DNA of 64,000 nt from Candidatus Desulfovibrio gallistercoris (GTDB taxonomy: Bacteria; Desulfobacterota; Desulfovibrionia; Desulfovibrionales; Desulfovibrionaceae), in NCBI GenBank assembly GCA_019118745.1, contig DWYJ01000037.1, positions 38,489 through 102,488 of the forward strand, in the 5' to 3' direction. The notes beneath the pieces were generated by a model. That model had not been told where the DNA came from. It saw only the letters and a list, made by a program, of their open reading frames with translations, and made no database searches. Position numbers and translations under genes: made by a program. Numbering within the stretch: the stretch's first letter is position 1; the number at the start of each line of letters is the position of its first letter. This document shows, piece after piece, positions 26,098-35,354 of the stretch.

Positions 26098-27270
26098 CTA
26101 GACCTTGGCGGCCGTGCGCAGATCAGCCACGGCGTCGGTCTTTTCCCAGCTGAATTCAGGCAGTTCGCGTCCGAAGTGGCCGTAGCAGGCCGTCTTGGAG
26201 TAGATGGGACGCTTGAGGTCCAGACGCTTGGTGATGAAGTAGGGGCGCATGTCGAACACTTCGCGCACGGCCTTGGTCAGCACTTCGTCCGGCACATCGC
26301 CGCTGCCCTGGGAGGAGACGAGCACGCTCACCGGGTCAGCCACGCCGATGCAGTAAGCGATCTGCACTTCGCAGACAGGAGCCAGACCGGCGGCCACCAC
26401 GTTCTTGGCGATGTAGCGGGCCATGTACGCGCCGGAGCGGTCCACCTTGGAGGCGTCCTTGCCGGAGAAAGCGCCGCCGCCATGATGGCCGCTGCCGCCG
26501 TAGGTGTCCTGGATGATCTTGCGGCCGGTCAGACCGCAGTCGCCCATGGGGCCGCCCACCACGAAACGGCCGGTGGTGTTGATGAAGATCTCGCAGTCCT
26601 TCTCATTGAAGTAACCGGAGGGCTCCAGCACCGGGCGGATGACGTGCTTTTTCACGGCTTCGATGATGTCGTCCTGCGAGGCGCTGGCCGCATGCTGGGT
26701 GGACACCACCACGTTGTTGATGCGCACGGGCTTGCCGTCCTGATATTCAAAGGAGACCTGCGTCTTGCCGTCGGGACGGAAGAAGGGCACGGTGCCGTCC
26801 TTGCGCACGCGGGTGAGCTGCTGCGAGAGCTGATGCGCCCAGAAGATGGGGGCCGGCATGAGGGTGGGCGTTTCGGAGCAGGCAAAGCCGAACATCATGC
26901 CCTGGTCGCCCGCGCCCTGCTCTTCGGGAGCGGCGCGCTTGACGCCCTGCGCGATGTCCGGGGACTGATGGTCGATGGAGGACAGCACGGCGCAGGTGTC
27001 GGCGTCAAAGCCCATGTCCGAGCTGGTGTAGCCGATGTTGCGGATGGTCTCGCGCACCACGTGCGGCAGGTCGGCGTATCCCTTGGTGGAGATCTCGCCG
27101 GCGATGACGGCCATGCCGGTGGTCACCAGCGTTTCGCACGCCACGTGCGCGTCGGGGTCCTGCGCCAGCAGGGTGTCCAGCACGGCGTCGGAAATCTGGT
27201 CGGCCACCTTGTCGGGATGACCTTCGGTAACGGACTCGGAGGTAAAGAAGTATTTGCCCTTGGTCTGCAT
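26098..27270 (-). CDS. metK: S-adenosylmethionine synthetase
   Basis: MetK makes SAM from methionine and ATP. The 390-residue protein carries [20 protein letters not shown], the signature [12 protein letters not shown] and the phosphate-binding [19 protein letters not shown]. Length is normal. AAGGAG lies before the ATG. It starts 18 bases after panC ends, so the two are co-transcribed; no SAM riboswitch is visible in that gap. Confidence 0.98.
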   Translation of the reverse strand: MQTKGKYFFTSESVTEGHPDKVADQISDAVLDTLLAQDPDAHVACETLVTTGMAVIAGEISTKGYADLPHVVRETIRNIGYTSSDMGFDADTCAVLSSIDHQSPDIAQGVKRAAPEEQGAGDQGMMFGFACSETPTLMPAPIFWAHQLSQQLTRVRKDGTVPFFRPDGKTQVSFEYQDGKPVRINNVVVSTQHAASASQDDIIEAVKKHVIRPVLEPSGYFNEKDCEIFINTTGRFVVGGPMGDCGLTGRKIIQDTYGGSGHHGGGAFSGKDASKVDRSGAYMARYIAKNVVAAGLAPVCEVQIAYCIGVADPVSVLVSSQGSGDVPDEVLTKAVREVFDMRPYFITKRLDLKRPIYSKTACYGHFGRELPEFSWEKTDAVADLRTAAKV

Positions 27271-27288
27271 GGGTATCTCCTTACGGGA

Positions 27289-28137
27289 TTAGTCTTGCAA
27301 AAGGATGTTGTCGATAAGGCGGGCCTTGCCCATATGCACGGCACAGGCCATGAGCCCGCGCCCGTTGAGCGTGTCCAGCGGCTCCAGGGAGTCGGCATCC
27401 ACCACGCTCAGATAATCCAGACGGCCCAGCGGCAGGTGCTCGGCCCAGTAAAGGAGCACGGCATCCCGCAGGCGCGCGGCGCTGGTCTCTCCCTGCGCCG
27501 CCAGACGGCGGGCCAGCTCCAGCCCCTGCCGCAGCTGCGGGGCCTGCGCGCGTTCGGCTTCGGTCATGTAGACATTGCGGGACGACATGGCCAGCCCGTC
27601 GGCTTCGCGCATGGTGGGCTGCGTCTCGATCTGCACCGGCACGTTCATGTCCCGCACCATGCGGCGGATGATGGCCTGCTGCTGCCAGTCCTTCTGACCG
27701 AACACGGCCACGTCCGGCTGCACCAGCCAGAACAGCTTCATGACCACCGTGCAGACGCCGCGGAAATGGATGGGGCGGCTGGCCCCGCACAGGCCGCGGG
27801 CCATGTCCGGCACTTCCACCCAGGTGGCGTGATCCGGCGCGTACATGCTGCCTTCTTCGGGGATGAAGAGCACGTCCGCGCCCTGCTTGCGGGCGATGGC
27901 CGCGTCCCGCTCATGGTCGCGCGGATAGGCGGCCAGATCCTCATTGGGCCCGAACTGGGTCGGATTGACGAAGAGGCTGACCACCAGCTTGCTGCCGAGC
28001 TCGCGCCCCCGCGCCATGAGGGATTCATGCCCGGCATGGTAATAACCCATGGTCGGGACAAGGGCGATACGCTCGCCGTCCTTGCGCCATTGGCGGCAGA
28101 GGGCCGCCAGCTCCTGAGGTGATGTCAATATCTGCAT
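27289..28137 (-). CDS. panC: Pantothenate synthetase
   Basis: PanC joins pantoate and beta-alanine using ATP. The 282-residue protein has VPTMGYYHAGHESLM (HIGH-like nucleotide site), VVSLFVNPTQFGPNEDLAAYPR and FGQKDWQQQAIIRRMVRD. The ORF track gives 820 residues, but everything upstream of ATG 28137 is antisense to the next gene. The start has no clear Shine-Dalgarno site, but a good promoter places the mRNA 5' end about 28 bases upstream. It is co-transcribed with metK. Confidence 0.95.
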   Translation of the reverse strand: MQILTSPQELAALCRQWRKDGERIALVPTMGYYHAGHESLMARGRELGSKLVVSLFVNPTQFGPNEDLAAYPRDHERDAAIARKQGADVLFIPEEGSMYAPDHATWVEVPDMARGLCGASRPIHFRGVCTVVMKLFWLVQPDVAVFGQKDWQQQAIIRRMVRDMNVPVQIETQPTMREADGLAMSSRNVYMTEAERAQAPQLRQGLELARRLAAQGETSAARLRDAVLLYWAEHLPLGRLDYLSVVDADSLEPLDTLNGRGLMACAVHMGKARLIDNILLQD

Positions 28138-28171
28138 ATCAAGGTTTTGTGATATTGTTAACGGGAAGTCT

Positions 28172-28200
28172 TTTATACCCGTCGAGCGACGGCTTGTAAA
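28172..28200 (-). promoter_or_regulatory. Sigma70-type promoter for panC-metK
   Basis: On the minus strand TTTACA, 17 bases, TATAAA (5 of 6 in each box). The predicted start is near 28165. Confidence 0.7.
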
Positions 28201-28267
28201 GCCTTCTTTTCGCCTGCCGCTTCGCCATGCCGGAGCCCCGCCCTTCCGGGCCGGACGCCCCGCCGTA

Positions 28268-28296
28268 TTGACCCACCGTCCCCGCTCAGGCATAAG
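28268..28296 (+). promoter_or_regulatory. Promoter-like block for Sel1-like paralog 1
   Basis: TTGACC, 17 bases, CATAAG. The same boxes and spacing recur before the peptidase-like gene at 33557-33585, within a longer shared stretch starting CCGGACGCCC. The leader to the ATG is about 87 bases. Confidence 0.5.
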
Positions 28297-28389
28297 AACG
28301 TCAGAAACATCAGCCCGCAGGGCCGCCTCTGCCGCCTGCCTCGCGACACGCGCCCCACCCTCCATCCCTGCCGTACGGGAGGACGCCGC

Positions 28390-29754
28390 ATGGGACACCA
28401 CTGGGATTTTGGAGACATCGCGCTCATCATCTTCGTCACCATGGGCTGCATCCTCGTCTGGTCCTGGCTCTCCCGAGAGGCATCCCTGACGGAGTCCCTC
28501 ATGGATGGCGGGAAGAAAAAGCAGCCCATCCTCCCCAGCTCCCCGCGGGAAGAAGACTTTCGCGAGTCCGCGCTCGACGCGCTGCTGGACAAGCGCGAAG
28601 ATATCTACGATGCCTTCCGGGAGGGCGGCCTCAAGGGGCACGAAAATGCAGCGCAGGCCTGCGAACGCTGGCGGCAATACGCCTGCCGCCAAAAAAGCGT
28701 CGCCGCCCTGGCCCTGGCGGCCGCCCTCAGCCGCCTCTGCCCGGAGGCTCCGCCCAACGGCAAGCCGCAGGCCCGGCTGGAGGAACTCCTCCATCTGGCG
28801 GGCAATGGTGAGGGGCATTTCCTCCTCGGGCTCGGTCACCTTTCCCTGTACGAGCATTTCCATCCGCAGCACGAGGACCTGGCGCAAGACGCCTGGCGGC
28901 GGGCGATCGAACACTTCCGGCTCAGCGGCTCCGTCGGGAGCCGGGACGGCATGGAGGCCGCCGCGCTGCTCTGCGTCTGCGGGCATGACCTCCCCTTTAC
29001 GCCTCCGAAGAACTTTCAGGAGTATCTGCCCCTGCTCAAGGCGTCCAACATCAAGGCTCAGAAGACCTTTTACGAGGATCTGGAGCTGTGCATCGAGGAT
29101 TCGGACGATTCCCCCGCCATGCACCTTTACCTCCCGCTCGACGCGTCCTCCCCGTCCTCCCGCGAGTCCCTTTTCTGGAACGTGCAGCTTGCGGAAGCGG
29201 GCGACCTTCTGGCCATGCACTACCTGGCCACGCTCTACGCCGGGACGGAGCCGCCCGACATGGAGCGGGCCGAAATGTGGTACCGCCGGAGCATGGAAGC
29301 CGGCAACAGGTCCAGCGCCGCCGATGATCTCTGCCGGCTCTATCTGTCGGGAGCGCTCCCGGACGAGACCGGCCAGAAGACCGCCACCTGCCTGATCTTC
29401 TCCGCCTGTGAGGAGCTGTCCGAGGATCATGATGTTTATGATGAGGATGAAGACGCCCCTGCCGGGCGGAACGTGAAACTCTCCGCCGACGACATGGCGC
29501 AACTGAAGGGATACGACGGCCTCGCCGGCGAGGCCGGCAGGCGGGCCAGGGCGCAGCTCGATGCCTGCAAGGCCGGAGGAGAAGCCCTCCACGCGCAGGC
29601 CAGACGCAACCTTCTGGCCTGGGATGCCCGCAGACGGCATGAGGCGGACAGCCGTCTGAAAACGGCCCGGCAAAAGCTGTCCGTCCTCTGCACAAACCTC
29701 AAGAGCGAGCCACGGCCCAGACGGCGCGCCGTAGCCCGTCCCGACAAGCACTAG
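28390..29754 (+). CDS. Membrane-anchored Sel1-like repeat protein, paralog 1
   Basis: This is the first of six paralogs of unknown function. The 454-residue protein has one N-terminal membrane segment (ALIIFVTMGCILVWSWL, residues about 10-27), a helical domain with the family core GEGHFLLGLGHLSLYE and GHDLPFTPP, a recognisable Sel1/TPR-like repeat (AEAGDLLAMHYLATLYAGTE), an acidic insert (DEDEDAP) unique to this copy, a coiled coil and the C-terminal tag ARPDKH. The N-terminal FAR motif seen in the other copies is missing. GGGAGG lies eight bases upstream. It is divergent from panC. The bulk is probably cytoplasmic by the positive-inside rule. Confidence 0.85.
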   Translation: MGHHWDFGDIALIIFVTMGCILVWSWLSREASLTESLMDGGKKKQPILPSSPREEDFRESALDALLDKREDIYDAFREGGLKGHENAAQACERWRQYACRQKSVAALALAAALSRLCPEAPPNGKPQARLEELLHLAGNGEGHFLLGLGHLSLYEHFHPQHEDLAQDAWRRAIEHFRLSGSVGSRDGMEAAALLCVCGHDLPFTPPKNFQEYLPLLKASNIKAQKTFYEDLELCIEDSDDSPAMHLYLPLDASSPSSRESLFWNVQLAEAGDLLAMHYLATLYAGTEPPDMERAEMWYRRSMEAGNRSSAADDLCRLYLSGALPDETGQKTATCLIFSACEELSEDHDVYDEDEDAPAGRNVKLSADDMAQLKGYDGLAGEAGRRARAQLDACKAGGEALHAQARRNLLAWDARRRHEADSRLKTARQKLSVLCTNLKSEPRPRRRAVARPDKH

Positions 29755-29817
29755 GGGCTGTCCCCCCCTATCCGCTGCCTATTTGAGGGAAGGATACCCC
29801 GCACAGGAGGTCGATCC

Positions 29818-31170
29818 ATGGTTGAGATCCTGAGTTTCCTTTTTGTCGTGTTCTTCGTCGTAGGGCTCTTCTACATCAATACGAAACTCGACAGGGCCAT
29901 AGAGGCGAGGATGGGGACGCCGCTCGAACGGGGAGAGGTCGCATTTCCCTCTTTTGCTCGCACGCAGGACCCTGAAGGGACTCTCCACGCGGAACTTGCC
30001 GACCTGCTGGCGCTGCGCCCGGATCTCAAGAACACCTTTGCGCAGGGCGGCCTCACGGGCGGCGGCAATGTCGTCGGAGCCGGCGAACGCTGGCGCTGGG
30101 CCGCCTGCCGGCAAAGAAACGTCTATGCCGCAGCCCTGACGGCCGCTCTCTGCCGCCTCTGCCCCGATGGCCTGCCCGACGGCGAAGCGGACTTCTGGCA
30201 GCAAGGCTTCCTCGACTTGCTGGACGAAGGCGAAGGGCACTTTCTCCTTGGTCTGAGCTATCTCCGCCTGTACGAACCCTTTCACGAGGAGTACGCCAGC
30301 GTGGCGGAGGAAGCCTGGTTGCAGGCTGTCGCCCATTTCCGGCACAGCGCCGCCGCGGGGCATCGCGAAGGCATAGATGCCGCCTTGCTGATGGCCGAGA
30401 TCGGCCATGATCTGCCCTTCACTCCCCCTGCCAAACTGCCGGAACCGCTGCCCTCCTGCAGCAAGAAAAATGGCAGGAACGCGGAAGCCATGTACTGGCG
30501 CTATCGCGCGGCTGAGGCCGGGAGCATTGCCGCCAGCATCCTGGGCGTGCAGTATCTCAAGCAGTCGCGCCCCGATAAGGCGAGGGCCGAACGCTGGCTG
30601 CGCCAGGCCATGGAACACGGCGACTACATGGCCGCCCGCATCCTTTTCGATAAATACCGGAGCGGCAAATTCCCGGACGAAACAGAGAAGAATGCCGCTC
30701 TCTGCATGATCTTCTTCATTTGTCAATGCGGGCTCCTGGAATTCAAGCGCGACATCACCGATGCGGAACTGGTGAGCGCGGAAGAGGAACTGGAGCTCGA
30801 TGCCCACGTGCGCCGGCTGATCGCCACCCACAAAACCGAAGGCCGGGAACTCCACGCCCGGATCATGAAAGACGTGTACGCCAAGGCCGACGCTGCCGCG
30901 GAGCAGCTGGAACGCCGGCTCGCGCAGGCCAGGGAAAAACTCCCCGCCTTGTGCCGAAAAGCCGAGGAAAGACAACGGAAATTGCTTTCCGCGGGGGCCG
31001 GGGACGCCGCCCCCGCGCCGTGTGAGACGACGCCGCAGGACACCGGAAAGCCCCGTCCCGCCGCACCGGCGCGCAACAGCGCCGGTCCGTTGGCCGGCAA
31101 GCCCGCCAGCCGGCAGCCCGCGCGCAAGGCCGAGCCACGCCGCTCGTTCGCCCGGCCGGACAAACGGTAG
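29818..31170 (+). CDS. Membrane-anchored Sel1-like repeat protein, paralog 2
   Basis: The 450-residue protein has the membrane segment ILSFLFVVFFVVGLFYI at residues 4-20, the post-anchor motif FPSFART, the core DEGEGHFLLGLSYLRLYEPF and GHDLPFTPP, the Sel1 unit AEAGSIAASILGVQYLKQSR, a long coiled coil (AAEQLERRLAQAREKLPAL), a basic Pro/Ala-rich tail and the tag RRSFARPDKR. This is the best representative of the family layout. CAGGAGG lies eight bases before the ATG. It starts 63 bases after paralog 1, so the two may share a transcript. Its TAG stop codon overlaps the first bases of repeat B1. Confidence 0.85.
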   Translation: MVEILSFLFVVFFVVGLFYINTKLDRAIEARMGTPLERGEVAFPSFARTQDPEGTLHAELADLLALRPDLKNTFAQGGLTGGGNVVGAGERWRWAACRQRNVYAAALTAALCRLCPDGLPDGEADFWQQGFLDLLDEGEGHFLLGLSYLRLYEPFHEEYASVAEEAWLQAVAHFRHSAAAGHREGIDAALLMAEIGHDLPFTPPAKLPEPLPSCSKKNGRNAEAMYWRYRAAEAGSIAASILGVQYLKQSRPDKARAERWLRQAMEHGDYMAARILFDKYRSGKFPDETEKNAALCMIFFICQCGLLEFKRDITDAELVSAEEELELDAHVRRLIATHKTEGRELHARIMKDVYAKADAAAEQLERRLAQAREKLPALCRKAEERQRKLLSAGAGDAAPAPCETTPQDTGKPRPAAPARNSAGPLAGKPASRQPARKAEPRRSFARPDKR

Positions 31171-31313
31171 AGCGTTGTGCCCTTGAAAAAAGAAACGCGA
31201 GGCGGCAGCACCGCGCCGCCCGGTCGAGACTACGCGGAAAAACCACGTTTTTTTCCGCGAAACGCCAGGCCGTAGGGTTTGGGACGCGAAGCGTTTCAAA
31301 CCGAAGATGCCCT
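31169..31313 (+). repeat. Family B four-hairpin repeat, copy 1
   Basis: Starts AGAGCGTTGTGCCC and ends GAAGATGCCCT. It has the usual order of four palindromes, of which the GGCGGC/GCCGCC and GCGGAAAAA/TTTTTCCGC stems are intact. The first hairpin is degenerate. Confidence 0.85.
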
Positions 31314-31384
31314 AAGACCTTTTCAGGGCTCCGGCGCAGACGGCTGCCGCGCCATCCCCCCGGCCCCCGCAGTGAGGAGACCTC

Positions 31385-33436
31385 ATGCTGATCCTCGGTA
31401 TCCTGTGCCTTTTCTTGTTCTGCTTCTGTCTCCTCATCCAAGTCACGACCGGCATCCCTGCGCCGGAGGATCCCGACATGTGGCCGGTCGACCGCGACAA
31501 GCTCGCCAAGCCCGCCCTGGAACTGCCTGATTTCGCCCGCACGAAGGACAAGGACCAAAGCCTTCGCACGGAACTTGTCGCGTTGCTGGAGACGCGCGGG
31601 GAGCTTGAGCGTGCCTTCATGCTGGGGGGCCTTTTACGCTACTCCACGCTTCCCGAGTGCCTCTTTTCGGGCCGCACGACGATCCTCGACGATGTGGGGG
31701 AAGCCGGCGAGCGCTGGCGCAGCCTTGCCCGCCGGGAAAACAACGCCTGCGCCGCCGCCCTGGCGGCCGCCCTCCGCCGTCTCTGTCCGAAGAAATTTCC
31801 CGCCGGTGAAGCGGACTCCCGGCAAGAAGCTCTCCTCACGCTACCGGATGAGGGCGAAAGGCAGTTCCTCCTTGGCCTGAGCTGTCTCCGCCTGTACGAA
31901 CCTTTCCTCTTTCAGGCCAGGAACACGGCGTTGACGGCCTGGCGGTTAGCGGTCGGGCATTTTCGGCGCAGTGCCGCCGCAGGCCATGCAGAAGGGATGA
32001 AAGCCGCCTTCCTGCTGGCCCGCATCGGCCACGATGTGCCCTTCACGCCTCCGGCCGAACTGCCGGAATCACTGTCCGCCGACGATCCGTCTTTGGAAAC
32101 CACATACTGGTGTTATCGTCTGGCCGAGGCGGGCGACGGCTTTGCCGCGTTCACGCTCGGCACGCACTATCTCCAGCACGACACGCCTGACATGGCGCGA
32201 GCCGAGCACTGGTTGCGCCGGGCGATGGAAACCGGCGAGCAGCAGACCGTCCATACGCTTGTGGAACTGCCAGATTTCGCCCGCACAGATGATGAGGACC
32301 AGAGTCTTCGCGCGGGACTTGCCGATCTGCTGCGGAAACGCGGGGAGCTTGAGCTTGCGTTCATGCTGGGAGGCCTGTTACGCCGCGCCACGTCGTTCGA
32401 GGCACTCTTTACGGATCGCACGACGTCTCTCGGAGATGTGAAGGAGGCCGGAAAACGCTGGTGTGCCCTCGCCTGCCGGAGAAAAAACCTCTACGCGGCA
32501 GCCCTGGCAGCCGCCCTCTGCCGCCTCCGCCCGAAGGATTTTCCCGCCGACGAGGCGGCCTTCCGGCAAGAGGACTTTCTCGATCTGCTGGACGAGGGCG
32601 AGGGGCATTTTCTCCTCGGCCTGAGCTATCTCCGCCTGTACGATCCCTTCCTCTTACAGTCCAGGAACACGGCGCTGACAGCCTGGCGACAAGCGGTCGC
32701 GCATTTTCGGCGCAGCGCCGCCGCAGGCCATGAAGACGGCATGGAAGCCGCCCTCCTGCTGGCCCGCATCGGCCACGATGTGCCCTTCACGCCCCCGAAC
32801 GAACTGCCGGAAGCGCTGTCCGCCGAAACTTCGTATCCGGAAAGCATATACTGGTGTTATCGTCTGGCCGAGACGGGGGACGGCTTTGCCGCGTTCCTCC
32901 TCGGCACGCATTATTTCCAACGCGCGACGCTCGATATGGCGCGAGCCGAATACTGGTTACGCCGGGCGATGGAAACCGGCGAGTATCGGGCCGCCCACAC
33001 GCTGTATGAAAACTACCGCAACGGCAGCTTCCCGGACGGCACCGGAAAAAAAGCCGCGATCTGCCTGATTTTCTTATCTCACCACACCGAAAAGGCGGAG
33101 GAGGCAGCGCGAATGGCGTCCGACGACAGGATGCGGCGGCTGCTTGCCGCCTGCGAAGAGGAAGGCACAGCCCTTTACGATTCCGCCATGGAAAAGCGCC
33201 GGAGCAGACTCGATACCGCCAGAGAACGATCCTTGCACTGTCTTGCGCAGGCCGCGAAAAAACTCCCCGCGTTGTGCGGAGCGGCCGATGCCGGACGGGA
33301 ACGGCAAAGGCAGGCGGGAACAAGGGGCACAGCTCCCGCCCTCCGTGCGGAGACCTTGCGCGGCAGGCCGGAGACTCGTCGTCCCACACGCGACGACAAG
33401 CCGTGCCGCTCGTTCGCTCGGCCGGACAAGCGGTGA
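31385..33436 (+). CDS. Sel1-like repeat protein, paralog 3, internally duplicated
   Basis: The 683-residue protein is anchored by LILGILCLFLFCFCLLI (residues 2-18). The family body occurs twice: the motif ELPDFART is at residue about 46 and again about 294, a period of 248 codons (744 bases), and both halves carry GHDVPFTPP and an AEAGDGFAAF / AETGDGFAAF Sel1 unit. The second copy lacks its own membrane anchor and the first lacks the tail, as expected from a fusion of two tandem genes. The end is coiled coil, basic tail and CRSFARPDKR. The first ATG after GAGGAGACCTC was used. Confidence 0.85.
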   Translation: MLILGILCLFLFCFCLLIQVTTGIPAPEDPDMWPVDRDKLAKPALELPDFARTKDKDQSLRTELVALLETRGELERAFMLGGLLRYSTLPECLFSGRTTILDDVGEAGERWRSLARRENNACAAALAAALRRLCPKKFPAGEADSRQEALLTLPDEGERQFLLGLSCLRLYEPFLFQARNTALTAWRLAVGHFRRSAAAGHAEGMKAAFLLARIGHDVPFTPPAELPESLSADDPSLETTYWCYRLAEAGDGFAAFTLGTHYLQHDTPDMARAEHWLRRAMETGEQQTVHTLVELPDFARTDDEDQSLRAGLADLLRKRGELELAFMLGGLLRRATSFEALFTDRTTSLGDVKEAGKRWCALACRRKNLYAAALAAALCRLRPKDFPADEAAFRQEDFLDLLDEGEGHFLLGLSYLRLYDPFLLQSRNTALTAWRQAVAHFRRSAAAGHEDGMEAALLLARIGHDVPFTPPNELPEALSAETSYPESIYWCYRLAETGDGFAAFLLGTHYFQRATLDMARAEYWLRRAMETGEYRAAHTLYENYRNGSFPDGTGKKAAICLIFLSHHTEKAEEAARMASDDRMRRLLAACEEEGTALYDSAMEKRRSRLDTARERSLHCLAQAAKKLPALCGAADAGRERQRQAGTRGTAPALRAETLRGRPETRRPTRDDKPCRSFARPDKR

Positions 33437-33556
33437 AAAAAGGATGTGGCCGTATCCTCATGCCGCAGGGTCGCTTTTTTCCGACAGCGAGGCCGTACGG
33501 AAAAACAGCTTTGCAGCGGACAGCATCCTCCCTGTCAGACCGGACGCCCTGACGCA

Positions 33557-33585
33557 TTGACCCGCCGCCGCCATGCGGGCATAAG
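33557..33585 (+). promoter_or_regulatory. Promoter-like block before the peptidase-like gene
   Basis: TTGACC, 17 bases, CATAAG, identical boxes and spacing to 28268-28296. If used as a promoter the leader would be only about 9 bases and would start at the Shine-Dalgarno site, so it may instead be an operator or a conserved relic. Confidence 0.4.
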
Positions 33586-33600
33586 AGAGCGGGAGGCTGT

Positions 33601-34170
33601 ATGCTCAAACCGTTCTATCAGGGAAAACTGGACACCTTCTGCGCCATCTATGCCGTTTTGAACGCCCTGCGTCTGACGCACGGCATACGCACGCTCAAGG
33701 CGCGGGAGATCCTCAACGATACGCTCATGGCCCTGGCGGCCCGGCCCGAGGCCCTGCGCGCCGTGCTGGATCAGGACACCAACTACATCGAGCTGGTGGA
33801 CGGCATGCTGCGCGCCCAGCAACGGGCTTTTCCGCTGGGGGTGGAGATCCCCTTCAGGGAACAGGACAGGCCCGGCCCTGATGCCGTCTGGGAAGTCTGC
33901 CGTCAATGGTTGGGGGCGGACCGCAAGCGGGCCGTCGTCATGCGTTTCCTGCGCCACCTCACCGCCGACGGTCCGGCCGTCAACCGGCACTGGACGGTCA
34001 TCGACAGGATGGACGAAGACGTCCTGCACCTTTTCGACTGCAGCCACGAGGCCGAGGCCATCCTCAACATCCGCCGGGGGACCTTCGTCACCGACGCCAC
34101 GCAGGTCAGCAAGGAACGGCTGCTCATCATCCAGCCGGAAAGCATTCGCCTGCTGCGCCTGCCTTTCTGA
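33601..34170 (+). CDS. Papain-like cysteine peptidase candidate inside the Sel1 array
   Basis: The 189-residue soluble protein has no signal peptide. FYQGKLDTFCAIYAVLNAL places Gln7 and Cys14 as in C39/papain-like peptidases (oxyanion Gln, then the nucleophile at the start of a helix). NRHWTVIDRMDEDVLHLFD gives His130 in a strand followed by a possible Asp146, the usual His and Asp order. I do not recognise a specific family, and activity is inferred from motifs only; a transglutaminase-like or inactive fold is possible. GGGAGG lies five bases before the ATG. It has the same strand as the surrounding paralogs and ends 51 bases before paralog 4. Confidence 0.7.
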   Translation: MLKPFYQGKLDTFCAIYAVLNALRLTHGIRTLKAREILNDTLMALAARPEALRAVLDQDTNYIELVDGMLRAQQRAFPLGVEIPFREQDRPGPDAVWEVCRQWLGADRKRAVVMRFLRHLTADGPAVNRHWTVIDRMDEDVLHLFDCSHEAEAILNIRRGTFVTDATQVSKERLLIIQPESIRLLRLPF

Positions 34171-34221
34171 GGCGACGGTGCGGATGCCCCTTCCCCTTTT
34201 CCACCCGGGAGGTCACGTCAT

Positions 34222-35298
34222 ATGTCAGCCGCCGGTTTTGTCGCCATCCTGTGCATCGCCCTTTTCGGCTGCTTCTGCCTCAAGAAATGGAAAAAGCCCA
34301 AGCAGAAGGCGATGAACACGCCCGTCGACTGGAGCAGGAGCGAACTCCCCGCCTTCGCCCGCACGGGGGATGAGGACAAAACCCTCCGCGAGCAGCTTGC
34401 GTCCCTGCTGGACAAGCGCCAGGATCTCGAACCCGCCTTTGCGCTGGGCGCGCCCGTGGACGGCGTCCATGCCCTCGCGGCCGGCGAACGCTGGATCCGG
34501 GCCGTCTGCCGACAAAACAACGTGTATGCCGCGGCCCTCACGGCAGCCCTCTGCCGCCTCTGCCCGCAGGGCTTGCCCGGCGATGAGGCGGCCTTCTGGC
34601 AAAGGAGCCTCCTCAGCCTGCTGGGCGAGGGCGAGGGGCATTTCCTCCTCGGCCTGAGCTGTCTTCGCCTGTACGAAGCCTTCCGCGCAAGTGACGAGGC
34701 CGTGGCGCTGGACGCCTGGCGGCAGGCGGTCGAGCACTTCCGGCGCAGCGCCGCCATAGACCATGAGGACGGCATGGACGCCGCCTATCTGCTGGCCCGC
34801 ATCGGCCACGATGTGCCCTTCACGCCTCCGGCCGCCCTGCCGAAGCCGCTGTCCGTCAACGGCGAGGACGAGGATCGGAGCCCGGAAGTCATGTACTGGC
34901 GCTCCCGTCTGGCCGAGAGCGGGCACATTATCGCCCATGTGGCTCATACGCTGGACGTGGTGAAGGAGGTGACGGCGAGGCTGCCCCTCGACGACGATAT
35001 GCGCTCGGTCTGGGACGAGCACATGGCCCGCCACGAGCGCCTTTGGGAATCGGGGCGGGCGAGGTATGCCGCCGCCGAGGAACGCCGTGAACGCTGCTAT
35101 GCGCAGGCCGGGGAAAAACTCGCCGCCCTGCGCGGACAGGCCGAGGAACGGCTGCGGCGATGGGCCGCCGCCGGACATCCTGACGCCGCTCCCGCCCCCT
35201 GGTCGAAGACGCCGCAAGCCGGACCGGAGAAAAGCCGCCCCGCCGCCTCGCGCCGGGATACCTCGCGCCGTTCGTCGGCCCGGCCCGACAAATGCTGA
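34222..35298 (+). CDS. Sel1-like repeat protein, paralog 4, shortened
   Basis: The 358-residue protein has the membrane segment AGFVAILCIALFGCFCL (residues about 4-20) followed by a strongly basic KKWKKPKQK, which argues for a cytoplasmic body. The FAR motif is ELPAFART; the core GEGEGHFLLGLSCLRLYEAF and GHDVPFTPP are intact. The Sel1 unit and the segment after it are missing: about 90 residues are deleted in frame compared with paralog 2, and the chain goes from YWRSRLAESGHIIAH straight to the coiled coil. The tail ends RRSSARPDKC. It could still be functional or on the way to decay. Confidence 0.82.
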   Translation: MSAAGFVAILCIALFGCFCLKKWKKPKQKAMNTPVDWSRSELPAFARTGDEDKTLREQLASLLDKRQDLEPAFALGAPVDGVHALAAGERWIRAVCRQNNVYAAALTAALCRLCPQGLPGDEAAFWQRSLLSLLGEGEGHFLLGLSCLRLYEAFRASDEAVALDAWRQAVEHFRRSAAIDHEDGMDAAYLLARIGHDVPFTPPAALPKPLSVNGEDEDRSPEVMYWRSRLAESGHIIAHVAHTLDVVKEVTARLPLDDDMRSVWDEHMARHERLWESGRARYAAAEERRERCYAQAGEKLAALRGQAEERLRRWAAAGHPDAAPAPWSKTPQAGPEKSRPAASRRDTSRRSSARPDKC

Positions 35299-35354
35299 AA
35301 AACGCCCCCGCCGGAAAAGGAACCTGCGCCATCACCTTGACGAACGAGACCGTC

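Noticed and set aside
27271-27288. SAM riboswitch before metK
   Set aside because: The gap to panC is only 18 bases and shows no riboswitch-like structure.
24313-28122. 1269-residue plus-strand ORF
   Set aside because: It runs antisense through the exporter genes, mnmM, metK and panC, each of which is a clear family member. It is a GC-rich shadow frame.
28138-29751. N-terminal extension of panC to 820 residues
   Set aside because: PanC is normally about 280 residues; the extension is antisense to Sel1-like paralog 1, and a good promoter lies at 28172-28200.
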